From: CAXMST01 sp963712765
GTDB taxonomy: Bacteria > Actinomycetota > Thermoleophilia > Solirubrobacterales > 70-9
Assembly: GCA_963712765.1 (NCBI GenBank)
Contig: CAVQIX010000005.1
Coordinates: 1 to 64,000, forward strand
Direction: 5' to 3'
Length of the DNA: 64,000 nucleotides
The stretch's first letter is position 1. Each line of letters opens with the position of its first letter. Under the pieces are notes generated by a model. That model had not been told where the DNA came from. It made no database searches and saw only the letters and a program-made list of their open reading frames with translations. This document shows, one piece after another, positions 25,946 through 34,334 of the stretch. The position numbers were made by a program, and so were the translations under genes.

Positions 25946-27037
25946 TCAGTCCCCTCCCGAGACGACCGATACCCGGTGGCCGAGCTCGCTGACGACCCCG
26001 GCAGCCCGAACCGCCTGCTCGTCGCCCGCCACCCAGAGCGAGATCGCACCACTGCGGCGGTCGCTCGAGGGGAAGAGGCTCATATCCTCGATGTTGACCC
26101 CGGCTCTTCCCAGCGCCAGCGCGATCTCGGCCACGGTCCCGGGCCGGTTCTCGACCGCGATACGCAGCTCGCGCTGCGGGCCGCCGGCGAGGCGCTCGTC
26201 GAGCAGGGTGCGACGCTCCGAGCGCGCCTTCGTCTGCCAGTCGTGGACCTTCGCGGCGTCGCCCCCGCGGAGCAGCGACGAGGCCTCGGTCAGACGCGCG
26301 ACGACGGCGTCGATCTCGTCGGCAACCGCATCGGCGTTCGAGCTGAAGATGTCGCCCCAGATGTCCGGGTTGGCCCCGGCAACGCGGGTCGTATCGCGGA
26401 AGCTGCGTCCGACCTCGGGCTTGCGGTCACTGCCGCTCAGGCTCTCGGCCGCCTGGCTGACGAGCACGTTGGCGAGCACGTGGGGCAGGTGGCTGATCGT
26501 CGCCATCACCCGGTCGTGCTCGGCGGGGTCGATCGCAACCGGTCTGGCGCCGAGCCCGGCGACGATCCGGCGCAGCCGCTCGAAGGAGGCGCCCTCCGAG
26601 CCCCGGGTCGGCGTCAGGTACCAGAGCGCGCCCTCGAACAGATCCGACCGGGAGTTCTCCACGCCCGCCGTCTCCGCGCCCGCGAGGGGATGACCGCCGA
26701 TAAAGCGCTCGCCTCCAGGCGAGCCGGCGACCGCCTCGCCGATCCCACGCTTGGTCGAGCCGACGTCGGTGACCACGCAGCCTTCGCCGGAGGCGGTGAG
26801 CGCCGAGCGGACCAGCTCCGGCAGCGTGCTGACGGGCCCGGCGCAAAAGACGCACTCCGCCCCCGAGACCGCCTCGGCGACCGACCCGGCGGGGGAGCTC
26901 ACCGCCCCCGCCTCCGCCGCCCGATCGAGGGTCGCCGGATCGGGGTCGAAGCCGGCGACCTCGGCGTCGAGCCGCTCGCGAGCCGCTCGCCCGATCGAGC
27001 CACCGATCAGCCCGACGCCGAGGACGGCCAGCTTCAT
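25946..27037 (-). CDS. tyrA: Prephenate dehydrogenase with C-terminal ACT domain
   Basis: 363 aa. It oxidatively decarboxylates prephenate on the tyrosine branch. N-terminal NAD-binding MKLAVLGVGLIGGSIGRAA, then TDVGSTKR, GGHPLAGAETAGVENS, and the helical dimer domain with MATISHLPHVLANVLV. Residues ~290-363 form an ACT domain (IAVENRPGTVAEIALALGRAGVNIEDM), expected to bind the feedback effector. ATG 27037 gives the canonical start, 19 nt after aroF. Confidence 0.95.
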   Translation of the reverse strand: MKLAVLGVGLIGGSIGRAARERLDAEVAGFDPDPATLDRAAEAGAVSSPAGSVAEAVSGAECVFCAGPVSTLPELVRSALTASGEGCVVTDVGSTKRGIGEAVAGSPGGERFIGGHPLAGAETAGVENSRSDLFEGALWYLTPTRGSEGASFERLRRIVAGLGARPVAIDPAEHDRVMATISHLPHVLANVLVSQAAESLSGSDRKPEVGRSFRDTTRVAGANPDIWGDIFSSNADAVADEIDAVVARLTEASSLLRGGDAAKVHDWQTKARSERRTLLDERLAGGPQRELRIAVENRPGTVAEIALALGRAGVNIEDMSLFPSSDRRSGAISLWVAGDEQAVRAAGVVSELGHRVSVVSGGD

Positions 27038-27056
27038 CCGCTCAGCTCCCTTGACC

Positions 27057-28085
27057 TCAGGCCGTGGTCGCGGTCCGCTTGCCGGCGACCTCGGCGACGG
27101 TTCGGAGCTGTGCTGCGTAGTCGGCGAACTGCTCGGTCGGCAGGGCCTGCGGTCCGTCGCAGATCGCCTGCTCGGGCTCGTTGTGCACCTCGACCATGAT
27201 CCCGTCGGCACCGGCCGCGGCAGCCGCGAGCGACATTGGCTTGACCCAGTCGCGGCGGCCGGCTGCATGCGATGGATCGATGATCACCGGTAGGTGGGTC
27301 ATCTCCCTCAGGGCCGGGACGGCGAGCATGTCGAGGGTGAACCGGTAGGCGTTCTCGTGCGTGCGGATCCCGCGCTCGCAGAGCATCACCCGCTCGTTCC
27401 CCTCCTTGAGGATGTACTCGGCCGCCATCAGCAGCTCCTCGAGCGTCGCGGCGAGGCCGCGCTTGAGCAGCACCGCGCGATCGGTGCGGCCGATCTCGGT
27501 CAGCAGGTTGTAGTTCTGCATGTTCCGAGCACCGACCTGGATCACATCCGCGACCTCGGCGACGTCCTCGACGTCGCGAACGTCCATCAGCTCGGTGACG
27601 ACCGGGAGTCCGGTCACCTCCGAGGCCTCCTGGAGCAGCTTCAGCCCCTCGATGCCGAGGCCCTGGAACGAGTACGGCGAGGTCCGCGGCTTGTATGCAC
27701 CGCCGCGGAGCATCCCGGCTCCACCCTCCATCACGCATCGCGCCACCTCGAGCGTCTGCTCGCGGCCCTCCACGGTGCAGGGACCCGCGATCAGAGCGAA
27801 GTGATCGCCGCCGACCTTGCAGCCGCCGATCTCGAACACGGACCGCTCGCCCTTGCGGAACTGGGATGAGGCGAGCTTGTACGGCTTCAGGATCGGCACC
27901 AGGTGGTCGACCCCACCGGCGCCGGCCAGGCCGAGGGACTGCACGCTGTCGCGATCGCCGATCGCGCCGATCACCGTCAATTCCTCGCCCCTCGATACAT
28001 GGGCCGAGCAGCCGACGGATCCGACGCGCTCGACGACCGCCTCGATCTGCTCCTCGTTGGCCTCGGGTTTCATCACGATCATCAT
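27057..28085 (-). CDS. aroF: 3-deoxy-7-phosphoheptulonate (DAHP) synthase, type I beta with ferredoxin-like N-domain
   Basis: 342 aa. It condenses PEP with erythrose 4-phosphate, the first step of the shikimate pathway. The N-terminal ferredoxin-like regulatory domain (MMIVMKPEANEEQIEAVVERV ... to residue ~75) is followed by the TIM barrel: GPCTVEGREQ, MLRGGAYKPRTSPYSFQG, DVIQVGARNMQNYNLL, CERGIRTHE and VIIDPSHAAGRRDWV. Same layout as the Thermotoga enzyme, whose N-domain mediates Phe/Tyr inhibition. It is preceded by a ~190-nt leader with a strong dyad. Confidence 0.96.
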   Translation of the reverse strand: MMIVMKPEANEEQIEAVVERVGSVGCSAHVSRGEELTVIGAIGDRDSVQSLGLAGAGGVDHLVPILKPYKLASSQFRKGERSVFEIGGCKVGGDHFALIAGPCTVEGREQTLEVARCVMEGGAGMLRGGAYKPRTSPYSFQGLGIEGLKLLQEASEVTGLPVVTELMDVRDVEDVAEVADVIQVGARNMQNYNLLTEIGRTDRAVLLKRGLAATLEELLMAAEYILKEGNERVMLCERGIRTHENAYRFTLDMLAVPALREMTHLPVIIDPSHAAGRRDWVKPMSLAAAAAGADGIMVEVHNEPEQAICDGPQALPTEQFADYAAQLRTVAEVAGKRTATTA

Positions 28086-28386
28086 TGGAATTCGTTGCCT
28101 TTCGGTTCATCCGGGCCGCGGGCATCGACTGCCGCGGCCAGATCCGTTCCTCTTGCGTTGGCCTCGGGTCAGGCCGTGGGATCGGGCGGCGTCCGGTGTG
28201 TCTCAGGGAGCGTTGACTGTGAGTTGGAGGGCAAGAACTGCCCCGGCCGGACGCCTAGCTAAATCGCCAATACCAAGAATACGCATGCCGAAGGGCGGCC
28301 CGATGGGCTCGCGCGGTCGGATTCGGCAGGCGGTTCATTGCGCGAGTTTGTACCACGGGTGCGGCGCGAGCGCAACACCGGATCGC
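28086..28386 (-). other. Gene-free 300-bp gap: hisC 3' region and aroF leader with a multi-stem structure
   Basis: On the minus strand, a TATTCT box (28276-28281) starts a leader of roughly 185 nt. Inside it, a 9-bp perfect stem (28188-28196 with 28247-28255, CCGGACGCC / GGCGTCCGG) encloses two smaller hairpins: GGGCA/TGCCC with a 5-nt loop (28229-28243) and CTCA/TGAG (28202-28223). The pattern is a three-way junction. No known riboswitch consensus and no aromatic-rich leader peptide were recognised. Part may instead be the hisC terminator. Confidence 0.45.
28276..28281 (-). promoter_or_regulatory. Possible -10 box of the aroF-tyrA-aroA operon (TATTCT)
   Basis: TATTCT on the minus strand, about 190 nt before aroF and about 105 nt after the hisC stop. 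Confidence 0.4.
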
Positions 28387-29478
28387 TCAGAGCAGACCCC
28401 CGAGCGCCTCGAGGAATCTCCGATTCTCGGCCTCGGTCCCGTAGGTGACGCGGATATGACCGGGCCCGCCGAGCGGGGTCCCGGCGCGGACGATCACGCC
28501 CGCCTTGCCGAGACCCTCGACGATCTCGGACTCGTCGCGGCCGCCGAGGTCGATCCAGGAGAAGTTGGTCTGGGTCTCAGCGGTGCGGAGGCCGAGGGCC
28601 TGCAGCCCCTCCTCCACCTCGAGCCGTTCGCCCACCGTCGCCACCACCCGTCGCTCGACATCGTCCTGGTGCTTGATCGCCTCGGCGCCCGCCACCTGGG
28701 CGAGGAGATTGACGCTGAACGGCTGCCGCACCGCGTCGACCGCGGCGCGGAAGCGTGCCGAGCCGATCGCATACCCGCAACGGAGCCCGGCCAGCCCGTA
28801 GACCTTGCTGAAGGTCCGCAGCAGAACGAGGTTCGGGTGACGGCGCTGCAGGTCCACCGTCGCGAAGGGATCGTCGATCGTCTGCAACTCGATGTAGGCC
28901 TCGTCGAGGATCACGGTGACGTGATCGGGCACGGACTCCAGGAAGCCGGCTATCCGCTTGGCCGGAAGGTAGGTGCCGGTCGGGTTGTTGGGATTGCAGA
29001 CCAGGACGAGCTGAGTGGCAGCGGTGATCTCGGTGCCCATCGCATCGAGGTCGTGCTCGTAGGTATCGGTGAGCGGCACCCTGACCTCACGCGCACCGCA
29101 GAGCGGCGCGAGCTGGGGATACATCGAGAACGCAGGCCAGCCGTAGATCAGCTCCGCCCCCTCTTCACACAGCGCCAGAGCGGCGGCGAGCAGGATCTCG
29201 CAGGAGCCGTTGGAGACCGCGATCCCAGCCGGGTCGACGTCGTGGCGCTCGGCGATCCGCTGACGGAGCAGGGCCGCGTACTGGTCGGGATAGCGGTTGG
29301 CGCCGGCGGCGGCCTCCGCCACCGCCTCGATCACCGCCTCGTGCGGGCCCCAGGGCGACTCGTTCGAGGCGAGCTTGATCACCTCGTCGGTCTCGTAGGT
29401 CTCCCGCGCCCGCTGCAGGTCCATGCCGCCCTCGTAGTGGGGTAGCTGCTCGAGCTTCTTCGCGTAGCGGATCGTCAT
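28387..29478 (-). CDS. hisC: Histidinol-phosphate / aromatic aminotransferase
   Basis: 363 aa, PLP fold type I, HisC family. Motifs are LASNESPWGPHEAV, SNGSCEILLAA, VLVCNPNNPTGTYLP, VILDEAYIEL and the PLP lysine in RTFSKVYGLAGLRCGYAIG. HisC homologues act in histidine synthesis or on phenylpyruvate, hydroxyphenylpyruvate or prephenate. The neighbours here are chorismate mutase, DAHP synthase, prephenate dehydrogenase and EPSP synthase, with no his genes, so an aromatic substrate is the likelier role. ATG 29478, 11 nt after aroH. Confidence 0.88.
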   Translation of the reverse strand: MTIRYAKKLEQLPHYEGGMDLQRARETYETDEVIKLASNESPWGPHEAVIEAVAEAAAGANRYPDQYAALLRQRIAERHDVDPAGIAVSNGSCEILLAAALALCEEGAELIYGWPAFSMYPQLAPLCGAREVRVPLTDTYEHDLDAMGTEITAATQLVLVCNPNNPTGTYLPAKRIAGFLESVPDHVTVILDEAYIELQTIDDPFATVDLQRRHPNLVLLRTFSKVYGLAGLRCGYAIGSARFRAAVDAVRQPFSVNLLAQVAGAEAIKHQDDVERRVVATVGERLEVEEGLQALGLRTAETQTNFSWIDLGGRDESEIVEGLGKAGVIVRAGTPLGGPGHIRVTYGTEAENRRFLEALGGLL

Positions 29479-29489
29479 CGCAGCCCCCC

Positions 29490-29867
29490 TTACTGCGCCG
29501 AGTGCAGATCGCTGCGTAGCGCCATTGCTGCGCCGAGGTAGGTGTGGGCGGGCTCGTGGTCGGGGTCGGCGTAGTAGTGGACCATCGCTCTGATCACGCG
29601 CTCCATCGAGCCGGGCACCACCATCTCGCGGGTGCAGAGCAGCGGCACCGTGTCGAGCCCGATGCGCCGGGCGGCGACGGCGGGGAACTCGGCGTCGAGA
29701 TCATCGGTACAGGTGAGGATGCAGCTGATCATCCGCGCCGGGTCGAGGCTGTTGCGCTCCATCAGCTCGCGCAGAAGCCCATCGGCCGCGGCGAGGATCG
29801 AGTCGCGGTCGTTGCGCTCGGCCTGCGCCGCACCACGCACGGCGAACACGCGCTCGTCGCCACTCAC
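29490..29867 (-). CDS. aroH: Chorismate mutase, AroH class
   Basis: 125 aa, trimeric pseudo-barrel type. It converts chorismate to prephenate. Motifs are FAVRGAAQAERNDRDSILAA, LMERNSLDPARMISCILTCTDDLDAEFPAVAAR, VPLLCTREMVVPGSMERVIRAM and TYLGAAMALRSDL. Key residues for the Bacillus-type active site (Arg near the N-terminus, the LDAEFPA segment, Arg in MERVIR) are present. GTG 29867 overlaps the rluB stop (GTGA). Confidence 0.94.
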   Translation of the reverse strand: MSGDERVFAVRGAAQAERNDRDSILAAADGLLRELMERNSLDPARMISCILTCTDDLDAEFPAVAARRIGLDTVPLLCTREMVVPGSMERVIRAMVHYYADPDHEPAHTYLGAAMALRSDLHSAQ

Positions 29868-30598
29868 CTCCGCCCTCGCTTCGCATTCGCTGCCGCTGGA
29901 TCCATTGCGCCCGCATCCTTCCAGAGCCTGCGCAGCTCCGAGCGGCTGAGCCTGCGGCTCTCGCCCTCGGCGAGCGAGCCGAGCTCGAGCGGGCCGAAGC
30001 CGATCCGCCGCAGTCCGACAACCTCGTTGCCCACCTTCGAGACCATCCGGCGCACCTGACGGTTGCGCCCCTCGGTGATCACGATCTCGATCTCTCGCTG
30101 ATCAATCTGCCGCGCCCGGGCGGGCTGGGTGGGACCATCGTCGAGGGTCACACCCTCGCGCAGCCTGCGGAGCTGACTCCGGGCAGGAGGCGCCTTCAGA
30201 ATCGCCCGATAGGTCTTGGGGACCTCGAAACGCGGATGGGTGAGGCGGTTGGCCAGCTCACCGTCGTTGGCGATCAGGATCAGCCCCGTCGAGTCGGCGT
30301 CCAGTCGCCCGACGGGGTAGAGGCGCCGCCGGGAGGCGACGAGGTCGATCACCGAGCGGCGGCGGCCGGGCTCGGACGCGGTCGAGACCACGTTCGCAGG
30401 CTTGTTCAGCATCCAGACCTCGCGCGGCTCGGGCGCAACCGGCGCACCGTCGACCTCGACCCCACTGCCCGCATCGACGTCTCGGGCGGGATCGGTCACG
30501 AGCTCGCCCCCGACGCGGACCCGCCCGGAGGAGATGATCCGCTCGGCGGCTCGACGGGAGGCGATGCCGCTGTGGGCGAGGTACTTCACCAGGCGCAT
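29864..30598 (-). CDS. rluB: 23S rRNA pseudouridine synthase (RluB/RsuA family)
   Basis: 244 aa. An N-terminal S4 RNA-binding domain (MRLVKYLAHSGIASRRAAERIISSGRVRVGG) is followed by the synthase domain with the catalytic Asp in PVGRLDADSTGLILIANDGELANRLTHPRFEVPKTY and the late motif EGRNRQVRRMVSKVG. Paralogues RluB, RluE, RluF and RsuA cannot be separated with certainty; RluB is the usual companion of scpA/scpB, as here. ATG 30598. Confidence 0.9.
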   Translation of the reverse strand: MRLVKYLAHSGIASRRAAERIISSGRVRVGGELVTDPARDVDAGSGVEVDGAPVAPEPREVWMLNKPANVVSTASEPGRRRSVIDLVASRRRLYPVGRLDADSTGLILIANDGELANRLTHPRFEVPKTYRAILKAPPARSQLRRLREGVTLDDGPTQPARARQIDQREIEIVITEGRNRQVRRMVSKVGNEVVGLRRIGFGPLELGSLAEGESRRLSRSELRRLWKDAGAMDPAAANAKRGRR

Positions 30599-30638
30599 CG
30601 CCGCACCGTAGCGTCGGGCGGCGATTCGGTGCGCGGAA

Positions 30639-31046
30639 TCACTCCGGCGGGATGATCTCGTGACCTGCCGCCGTGAGCGCCTCGGTCGCGATCGCCAGCG
30701 TGCTCGCCCCGACCAACAGGTAGTCGGTGTCGAAGGTCGAGATCGCGAAGATCGGGATCTCGGCCTCCGCCAGTGGGGCCAATAGCGCCGAGAGGATGCC
30801 GACCAGCGAGTGGTCCAGCGATCCCGCAATCCGCAGCGCCCTCCAGGGGCCGCTTCGCTGGACGGCGGCCGGCGGCAGCCCGCTCTCGCAGACGATCGAG
30901 AGCTCGCGGTCGGTCCTGGTAACCGAGAGCATCGCGCCGGCCGACCCACGGGCCCACACCGGGACTTCCTCGCCCGGATTCAGGCGGCAGATCGCGTGCG
31001 GCGCCGGCAGCAGCTCGAGCTCGTGCCCGGGTGAGGCTCGCCCCAT
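30639..31046 (-). CDS. ACT-domain protein
   Basis: 135 aa with two ACT-like halves. The conserved pattern RLNPGEEVPVWARGS...LSVTRTDRELSIVCES, then GPWRALRIAGSLDHSLVGILSALLAPLAEAEIPIFAISTFDTDYLLV, is typical of the CASTOR/ACT family of amino-acid sensors. It lies between scpB and rluB just upstream of the aromatic genes, so an amino-acid-sensing role is plausible but untested. ATG 31046. Confidence 0.85.
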   Translation of the reverse strand: MGRASPGHELELLPAPHAICRLNPGEEVPVWARGSAGAMLSVTRTDRELSIVCESGLPPAAVQRSGPWRALRIAGSLDHSLVGILSALLAPLAEAEIPIFAISTFDTDYLLVGASTLAIATEALTAAGHEIIPPE

Positions 31047-31062
31047 TTGTGGCGGCCGCCGC

Positions 31063-31644
31063 CTAGCTCTCGCTTCGCTGCTCGCCGGCCTTGAGCAGGC
31101 GCTCTCGCAGCTCGGCGGCATCCTCGGGCGTGGGATCGAAGCGGGCCACATCGGGCAGTTCGTCGAGGCCGCCGAGACCGAACAGCCGCTCGAACAGCTC
31201 GGTGGTCCGGTAGATAGTGGCTCCGAAGCGGGAGCGTCCCGACTCCTCGATCAGGCCGCGCTCGCCGAGGGTCTGCACAGCCGACTCGGAGCTGACGCCT
31301 CGGATCCGGGCGATCTCGGGGCGCGAGACCGGCTGCAGGTAGGCGACGATCGCGAGGGTCTCCGACTGGGCCTGCGTCAGCGGTGGTGTCTTCGGCCGCG
31401 AGAGCAGCCGCCGCGCGGCGGCTTCCGCCGCAGGTTCGGTCGCCAGCGTCAACCCGCCGGAGACCTCCTTGAGCACCAGCCCGCGCCGTCCGGGAGCGAG
31501 CTCCTCGGTCAGCAGATCGAGCGCATTGCGGACCTGGACCTCGCCGACCTCGCACGCCTCGACGAGCTGCTCGACGCTGACCGGCTCGGGCGAGAGAAAG
31601 AGCAGAGCCTCGAGGGTGCGGGCGAGATCCGCGGCGCTGCTCAA
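31063..31644 (-). CDS. scpB: Segregation and condensation protein B
   Basis: 193 aa, two winged-helix domains. Family stretches are LEALLFLSPEPVSVEQLVEA, LTQAQSETLAIVAYLQPVSRPEIARIRGVSSESAVQTLGERGLIEE and the closing FGATIYRTTELFERLFGLGGLDELP. A partner of SMC and ScpA in chromosome condensation. TTG 31644 overlaps the scpA stop (TTGA). Confidence 0.95.
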   Translation of the reverse strand: MSSAADLARTLEALLFLSPEPVSVEQLVEACEVGEVQVRNALDLLTEELAPGRRGLVLKEVSGGLTLATEPAAEAAARRLLSRPKTPPLTQAQSETLAIVAYLQPVSRPEIARIRGVSSESAVQTLGERGLIEESGRSRFGATIYRTTELFERLFGLGGLDELPDVARFDPTPEDAAELRERLLKAGEQRSES

Positions 31645-32405
31645 CCCGAGCCCGCCTCCCCGGCCTCCCGGGCGCCGGCGGGAGCGGAGCCGGCAACGAT
31701 CTCGATCGGCCCGAAGTTCTCGCCCTGCAGCCAGGTTGCCTCACCCATCTTGTGCATCTCGAGCAGGGCGAAGATCGTCACCGCCTGGGTGAGACGATCC
31801 TCGGAGCCGAAGACCTTGTCGAAGTCCACCCTGGAGCGCTGTCCGAGCAGGTCACGGAGGACGTCGAGCCGACGCTCGAGCGAGACCGTGGGGCGAATGT
31901 GGCTGGTGTCGAGCTTCGGTGGCATCCGCAGCAGGCCGCCGAGCGCCGAGCCGAGGCTGTCTGCCTCGTAGACGGGACGGGCCGCGTCGGCCGAGACCCG
32001 CCGGAGCCGGGCAGGCAGCGGCGCCGAGCGATATAGAAAGGGGCGCTCCCGCCCGAAGCGGGCGGCCAGCTCGGCGCCCGCCGACCTGTAGCGACGGTAC
32101 TCGAGCATGCGGGCAAGCAGCTCCTCGGCCGCCTCCTGTGGGCCCAGATCGAGCTCGAGATCCTCCTCGGTGGGAAGCATCAGGCGCGACTTGAGCTCGA
32201 GCAGCGCCGCGATCAGCACCAGGAACTCGGTCGCGGCCTCGAGCTCGAGCTCGCCGGTCTCCTCGAGACGCTCGATGTAGGCGACCACGACCGCACCCAG
32301 CTCCACCTCGAGCAGGCTGATCTCCTCCCGCAGGACGACGGCGAGGAGCAGATCGAAGGGCCCCGCGAAAACGTCGAGGTCCAGCTCGAGATCGGCTGAG
32401 CGCAT
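31641..32405 (-). CDS. scpA: Segregation and condensation protein A
   Basis: 254 aa kleisin subunit of the SMC complex. N-terminal DVFAGPFDLLLAVVLREEISLLEVELGAVVVAYIERLEE and LELKSRLMLPTEE are family hallmarks; the C-terminal winged helix (RLTQAVTIFALLEMHKMGEATWLQGENFGPIEI) contacts the SMC head. ATG 32405 lies 7 nt after TACGCT. First gene of the scpA-scpB-ACT-rluB-aroH-hisC run. Confidence 0.95.
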   Translation of the reverse strand: MRSADLELDLDVFAGPFDLLLAVVLREEISLLEVELGAVVVAYIERLEETGELELEAATEFLVLIAALLELKSRLMLPTEEDLELDLGPQEAAEELLARMLEYRRYRSAGAELAARFGRERPFLYRSAPLPARLRRVSADAARPVYEADSLGSALGGLLRMPPKLDTSHIRPTVSLERRLDVLRDLLGQRSRVDFDKVFGSEDRLTQAVTIFALLEMHKMGEATWLQGENFGPIEIVAGSAPAGAREAGEAGSG

Positions 32406-32412
32406 TGACGCA

Positions 32413-32418
32413 AGCGTA
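32413..32418 (-). promoter_or_regulatory. -10 box of the scpA operon (TACGCT)
   Basis: TACGCT on the minus strand, 7 nt before the scpA ATG; leaderless arrangement. Confidence 0.45.
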
Positions 32419-32490
32419 AACGGGGCGGCGGAGGTCTCCGCGGGAGACCGCCAGCGTAGAGCGGAGCGCGGCGATCGCCGCGCTTCCTCA

Positions 32491-33522
32491 TCAGTGCCGG
32501 GGCTCGGCGACCCCCATCGCCTCGCGCACATCAGCGAGCGTGTCGGCGGCGATCGCGCGAGCCTTCTCGGCCCCAGACGCGAGCGCCGCCTCCAGCGCCG
32601 CCTCGTCCCCTCGCAGCTCGGCGTAGCGCTCGCGGATCGGAGCGAGATAGCCAACCACCGCTTCGGCCACCGCGGCCTTGAAATCGCCGTAGCCCCTGCC
32701 CGCGAAGTCGGCCTCGATCTGTGCCGCGGAGCTGCCGGTCACGACCCCGAGGATCTCGATCAGATTCTCGACGCCCTGCTTGCCCTCACCGCGGACGATC
32801 TCGCGCCCAGAGTCGGTTACGGCGCTCCTGATCTTCTTCACGATCACCGTCTCCTCATCGAGCACGAAGACGGTCCCCTGCTCGGACCCGCCCGTGGTCG
32901 ACATCTTCACCGTTGGGTCCTGGAGGTCCATGATCCGCGCCCCTACCCCGGGGATCCGATGATCGGGCTCGACCAGGATCTCCTGCCCCGGAGTCGCGAA
33001 GCGCTCATTGAAGCGGCGCGCGATCTCCCGCATCAGCTCGATGTGCTGGCGCTGATCGTCGCCGACCGGGACCTCGGTCGCCCGATAGGCGAGCACGTCA
33101 GCCGCCTGCAGGACCGGGTAGTTGAACAACCCGGCAGAGACGAAGGCGCCCTGGCGGTCCTCGAGCAGCTCGCGCTTCGCCTTCCACTGGTGCATCCGGT
33201 TGAGGTCGCCCCAGGCGGTGACGGCGCCGAGCAGCCAGCTGAGCTCGGTGTGCTCGCGAACGTCGCCCTGGCGAAAGAGGATGCAGCGCTCGGGCTCGAG
33301 CCCTGCGGCGAGGAGGATCGCGGTCGTGTCGTAGACCCGTTCGCGGAGCTCAGCCGGGTCATAGTCGACCGTGATCGCGTGCAGGTCGACGATGCAGTAG
33401 ATCGCCTCGCCGGCCTCGACCCGGTCCTGGCCGGCGACATACTGGCTGATCGCGCCGATGTAGTTGCCGAGGTGCTTACGGCCGGTCGGCTGGATCCCGC
33501 TGAAGATTCGCTGCTCGCTCAC
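32491..33522 (-). CDS. trpS: Tryptophan--tRNA ligase
   Basis: 343 aa class I synthetase. The HIGH-equivalent is TGRKHLGNYIGA; the KMSKS-equivalent is KMSTT in DLQDPTVKMSTTGGSEQ; also QAADVLAYRATEVPVGDDQRQHIEL. GTG 33522 is preferred because the in-frame GTG at 33534 falls within the TAGGGT box at 33533-33538, which is then 10 nt from the start. Confidence 0.96.
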   Translation of the reverse strand: MSEQRIFSGIQPTGRKHLGNYIGAISQYVAGQDRVEAGEAIYCIVDLHAITVDYDPAELRERVYDTTAILLAAGLEPERCILFRQGDVREHTELSWLLGAVTAWGDLNRMHQWKAKRELLEDRQGAFVSAGLFNYPVLQAADVLAYRATEVPVGDDQRQHIELMREIARRFNERFATPGQEILVEPDHRIPGVGARIMDLQDPTVKMSTTGGSEQGTVFVLDEETVIVKKIRSAVTDSGREIVRGEGKQGVENLIEILGVVTGSSAAQIEADFAGRGYGDFKAAVAEAVVGYLAPIRERYAELRGDEAALEAALASGAEKARAIAADTLADVREAMGVAEPRH

Positions 33523-33532
33523 GGCCCCCGGC

Positions 33533-33538
33533 ACCCTA
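33533..33538 (-). promoter_or_regulatory. -10 box of trpS (TAGGGT)
   Basis: TAGGGT on the minus strand, 10 nt before GTG 33522. It decides the trpS start. Confidence 0.45.
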
Positions 33539-33592
33539 GATCACCAACGGCCCGCCGGCCGTGATCGCAGCCGGCCCCGACCGCCCGGCATC

Positions 33593-33598
33593 TAGGAT
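33593..33598 (+). promoter_or_regulatory. -10 box of the ABC exporter operon (TAGGAT)
   Basis: TAGGAT ends 7 nt before GTG 33606; divergent from the trpS box. Confidence 0.5.
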
Positions 33599-33605
33599 TC
33601 GGGCC

Positions 33606-34334
33606 GTGCCGGAGCCGAAAGCAGCGATCACGGTCGCCGGGCTCGAGGTCGTTCGCGGCGAGAAGCGGGTGCTTCCGGGGATCTCGCTCGAGGTTCCGAG
33701 CGGCCGGGTCACTGGACTGCTCGGCCCCAGCGGCTCCGGCAAGACAACGCTGATCAGGGCGGTCGCAGGCGTGCAGATCGTCGCCGCGGGCGAGGTAACC
33801 GTGCTCGGGCAGCCCGCCGGCAGCGTCGGGCTGCGGTCCCGCGTCGGCTATGTGACCCAGGCCCCGTCCATCTACGCGGACCTGACCGTGCGGGAGAACC
33901 TGCGCTATTTCGGCCGCATCCTCGGTACCGACGAGGCGAGGAGCGAGGAAGTGGTCGAGCTGGTCGGGCTGGAGGAGGAGCGGGACCAGGTCGTCAGGAC
34001 GCTCTCCGGAGGCCAGCTCAGCCGGGCGTCGTTGGCCACGGCGCTTCTCAACCACCCCGAGATCCTCCTGCTCGACGAGCCCACGGTCGGCCTCGACCCG
34101 GTTCTGCGGGCGTCGCTGTGGGCCACCTTTGAGCGGCTCGCGGCCGCGGGGACCACGCTGCTCGTCTCCAGCCACGTGATGGACGAGGCCGCGCACTGCG
34201 ACCGGCTCCTGCTCCTGCGGGAGGGCCTGATCGCCTACGGCGGAACCCCGGGCGGCCTCCGCGAGCAGACAGGATGCGAGGACCTCGAGACCGCCTTCCT
34301 GCGGCTGATCGAGGCGGCCGAGGCGAGCGCTTGA
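33606..34334 (+). CDS. ABC transporter ATP-binding protein (drug-export type)
   Basis: 242 aa. Walker A GPSGSGKTTLIRA, Q-loop TQAPSIYADLTVRENLRYFG, signature TLSGGQLSR, Walker B ILLLDEPTVGLD and H-loop VSSHVMDEA are all intact. Resembles DrrA/CcmA-type ATPases of ABC-2 exporters. GTG 33606 is set by the TAGGAT box. Its stop overlaps the permease start, so both act as one transporter; cargo unknown. Confidence 0.93.
   Translation: MPEPKAAITVAGLEVVRGEKRVLPGISLEVPSGRVTGLLGPSGSGKTTLIRAVAGVQIVAAGEVTVLGQPAGSVGLRSRVGYVTQAPSIYADLTVRENLRYFGRILGTDEARSEEVVELVGLEEERDQVVRTLSGGQLSRASLATALLNHPEILLLDEPTVGLDPVLRASLWATFERLAAAGTTLLVSSHVMDEAAHCDRLLLLREGLIAYGGTPGGLREQTGCEDLETAFLRLIEAAEASA

Noticed and set aside
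28086..28386. Short ORF (27 codons) in the aroF leader as an attenuator peptide
   Set aside because: Its ATG precedes the -10 box and it has no Phe, Tyr or Trp codon cluster.
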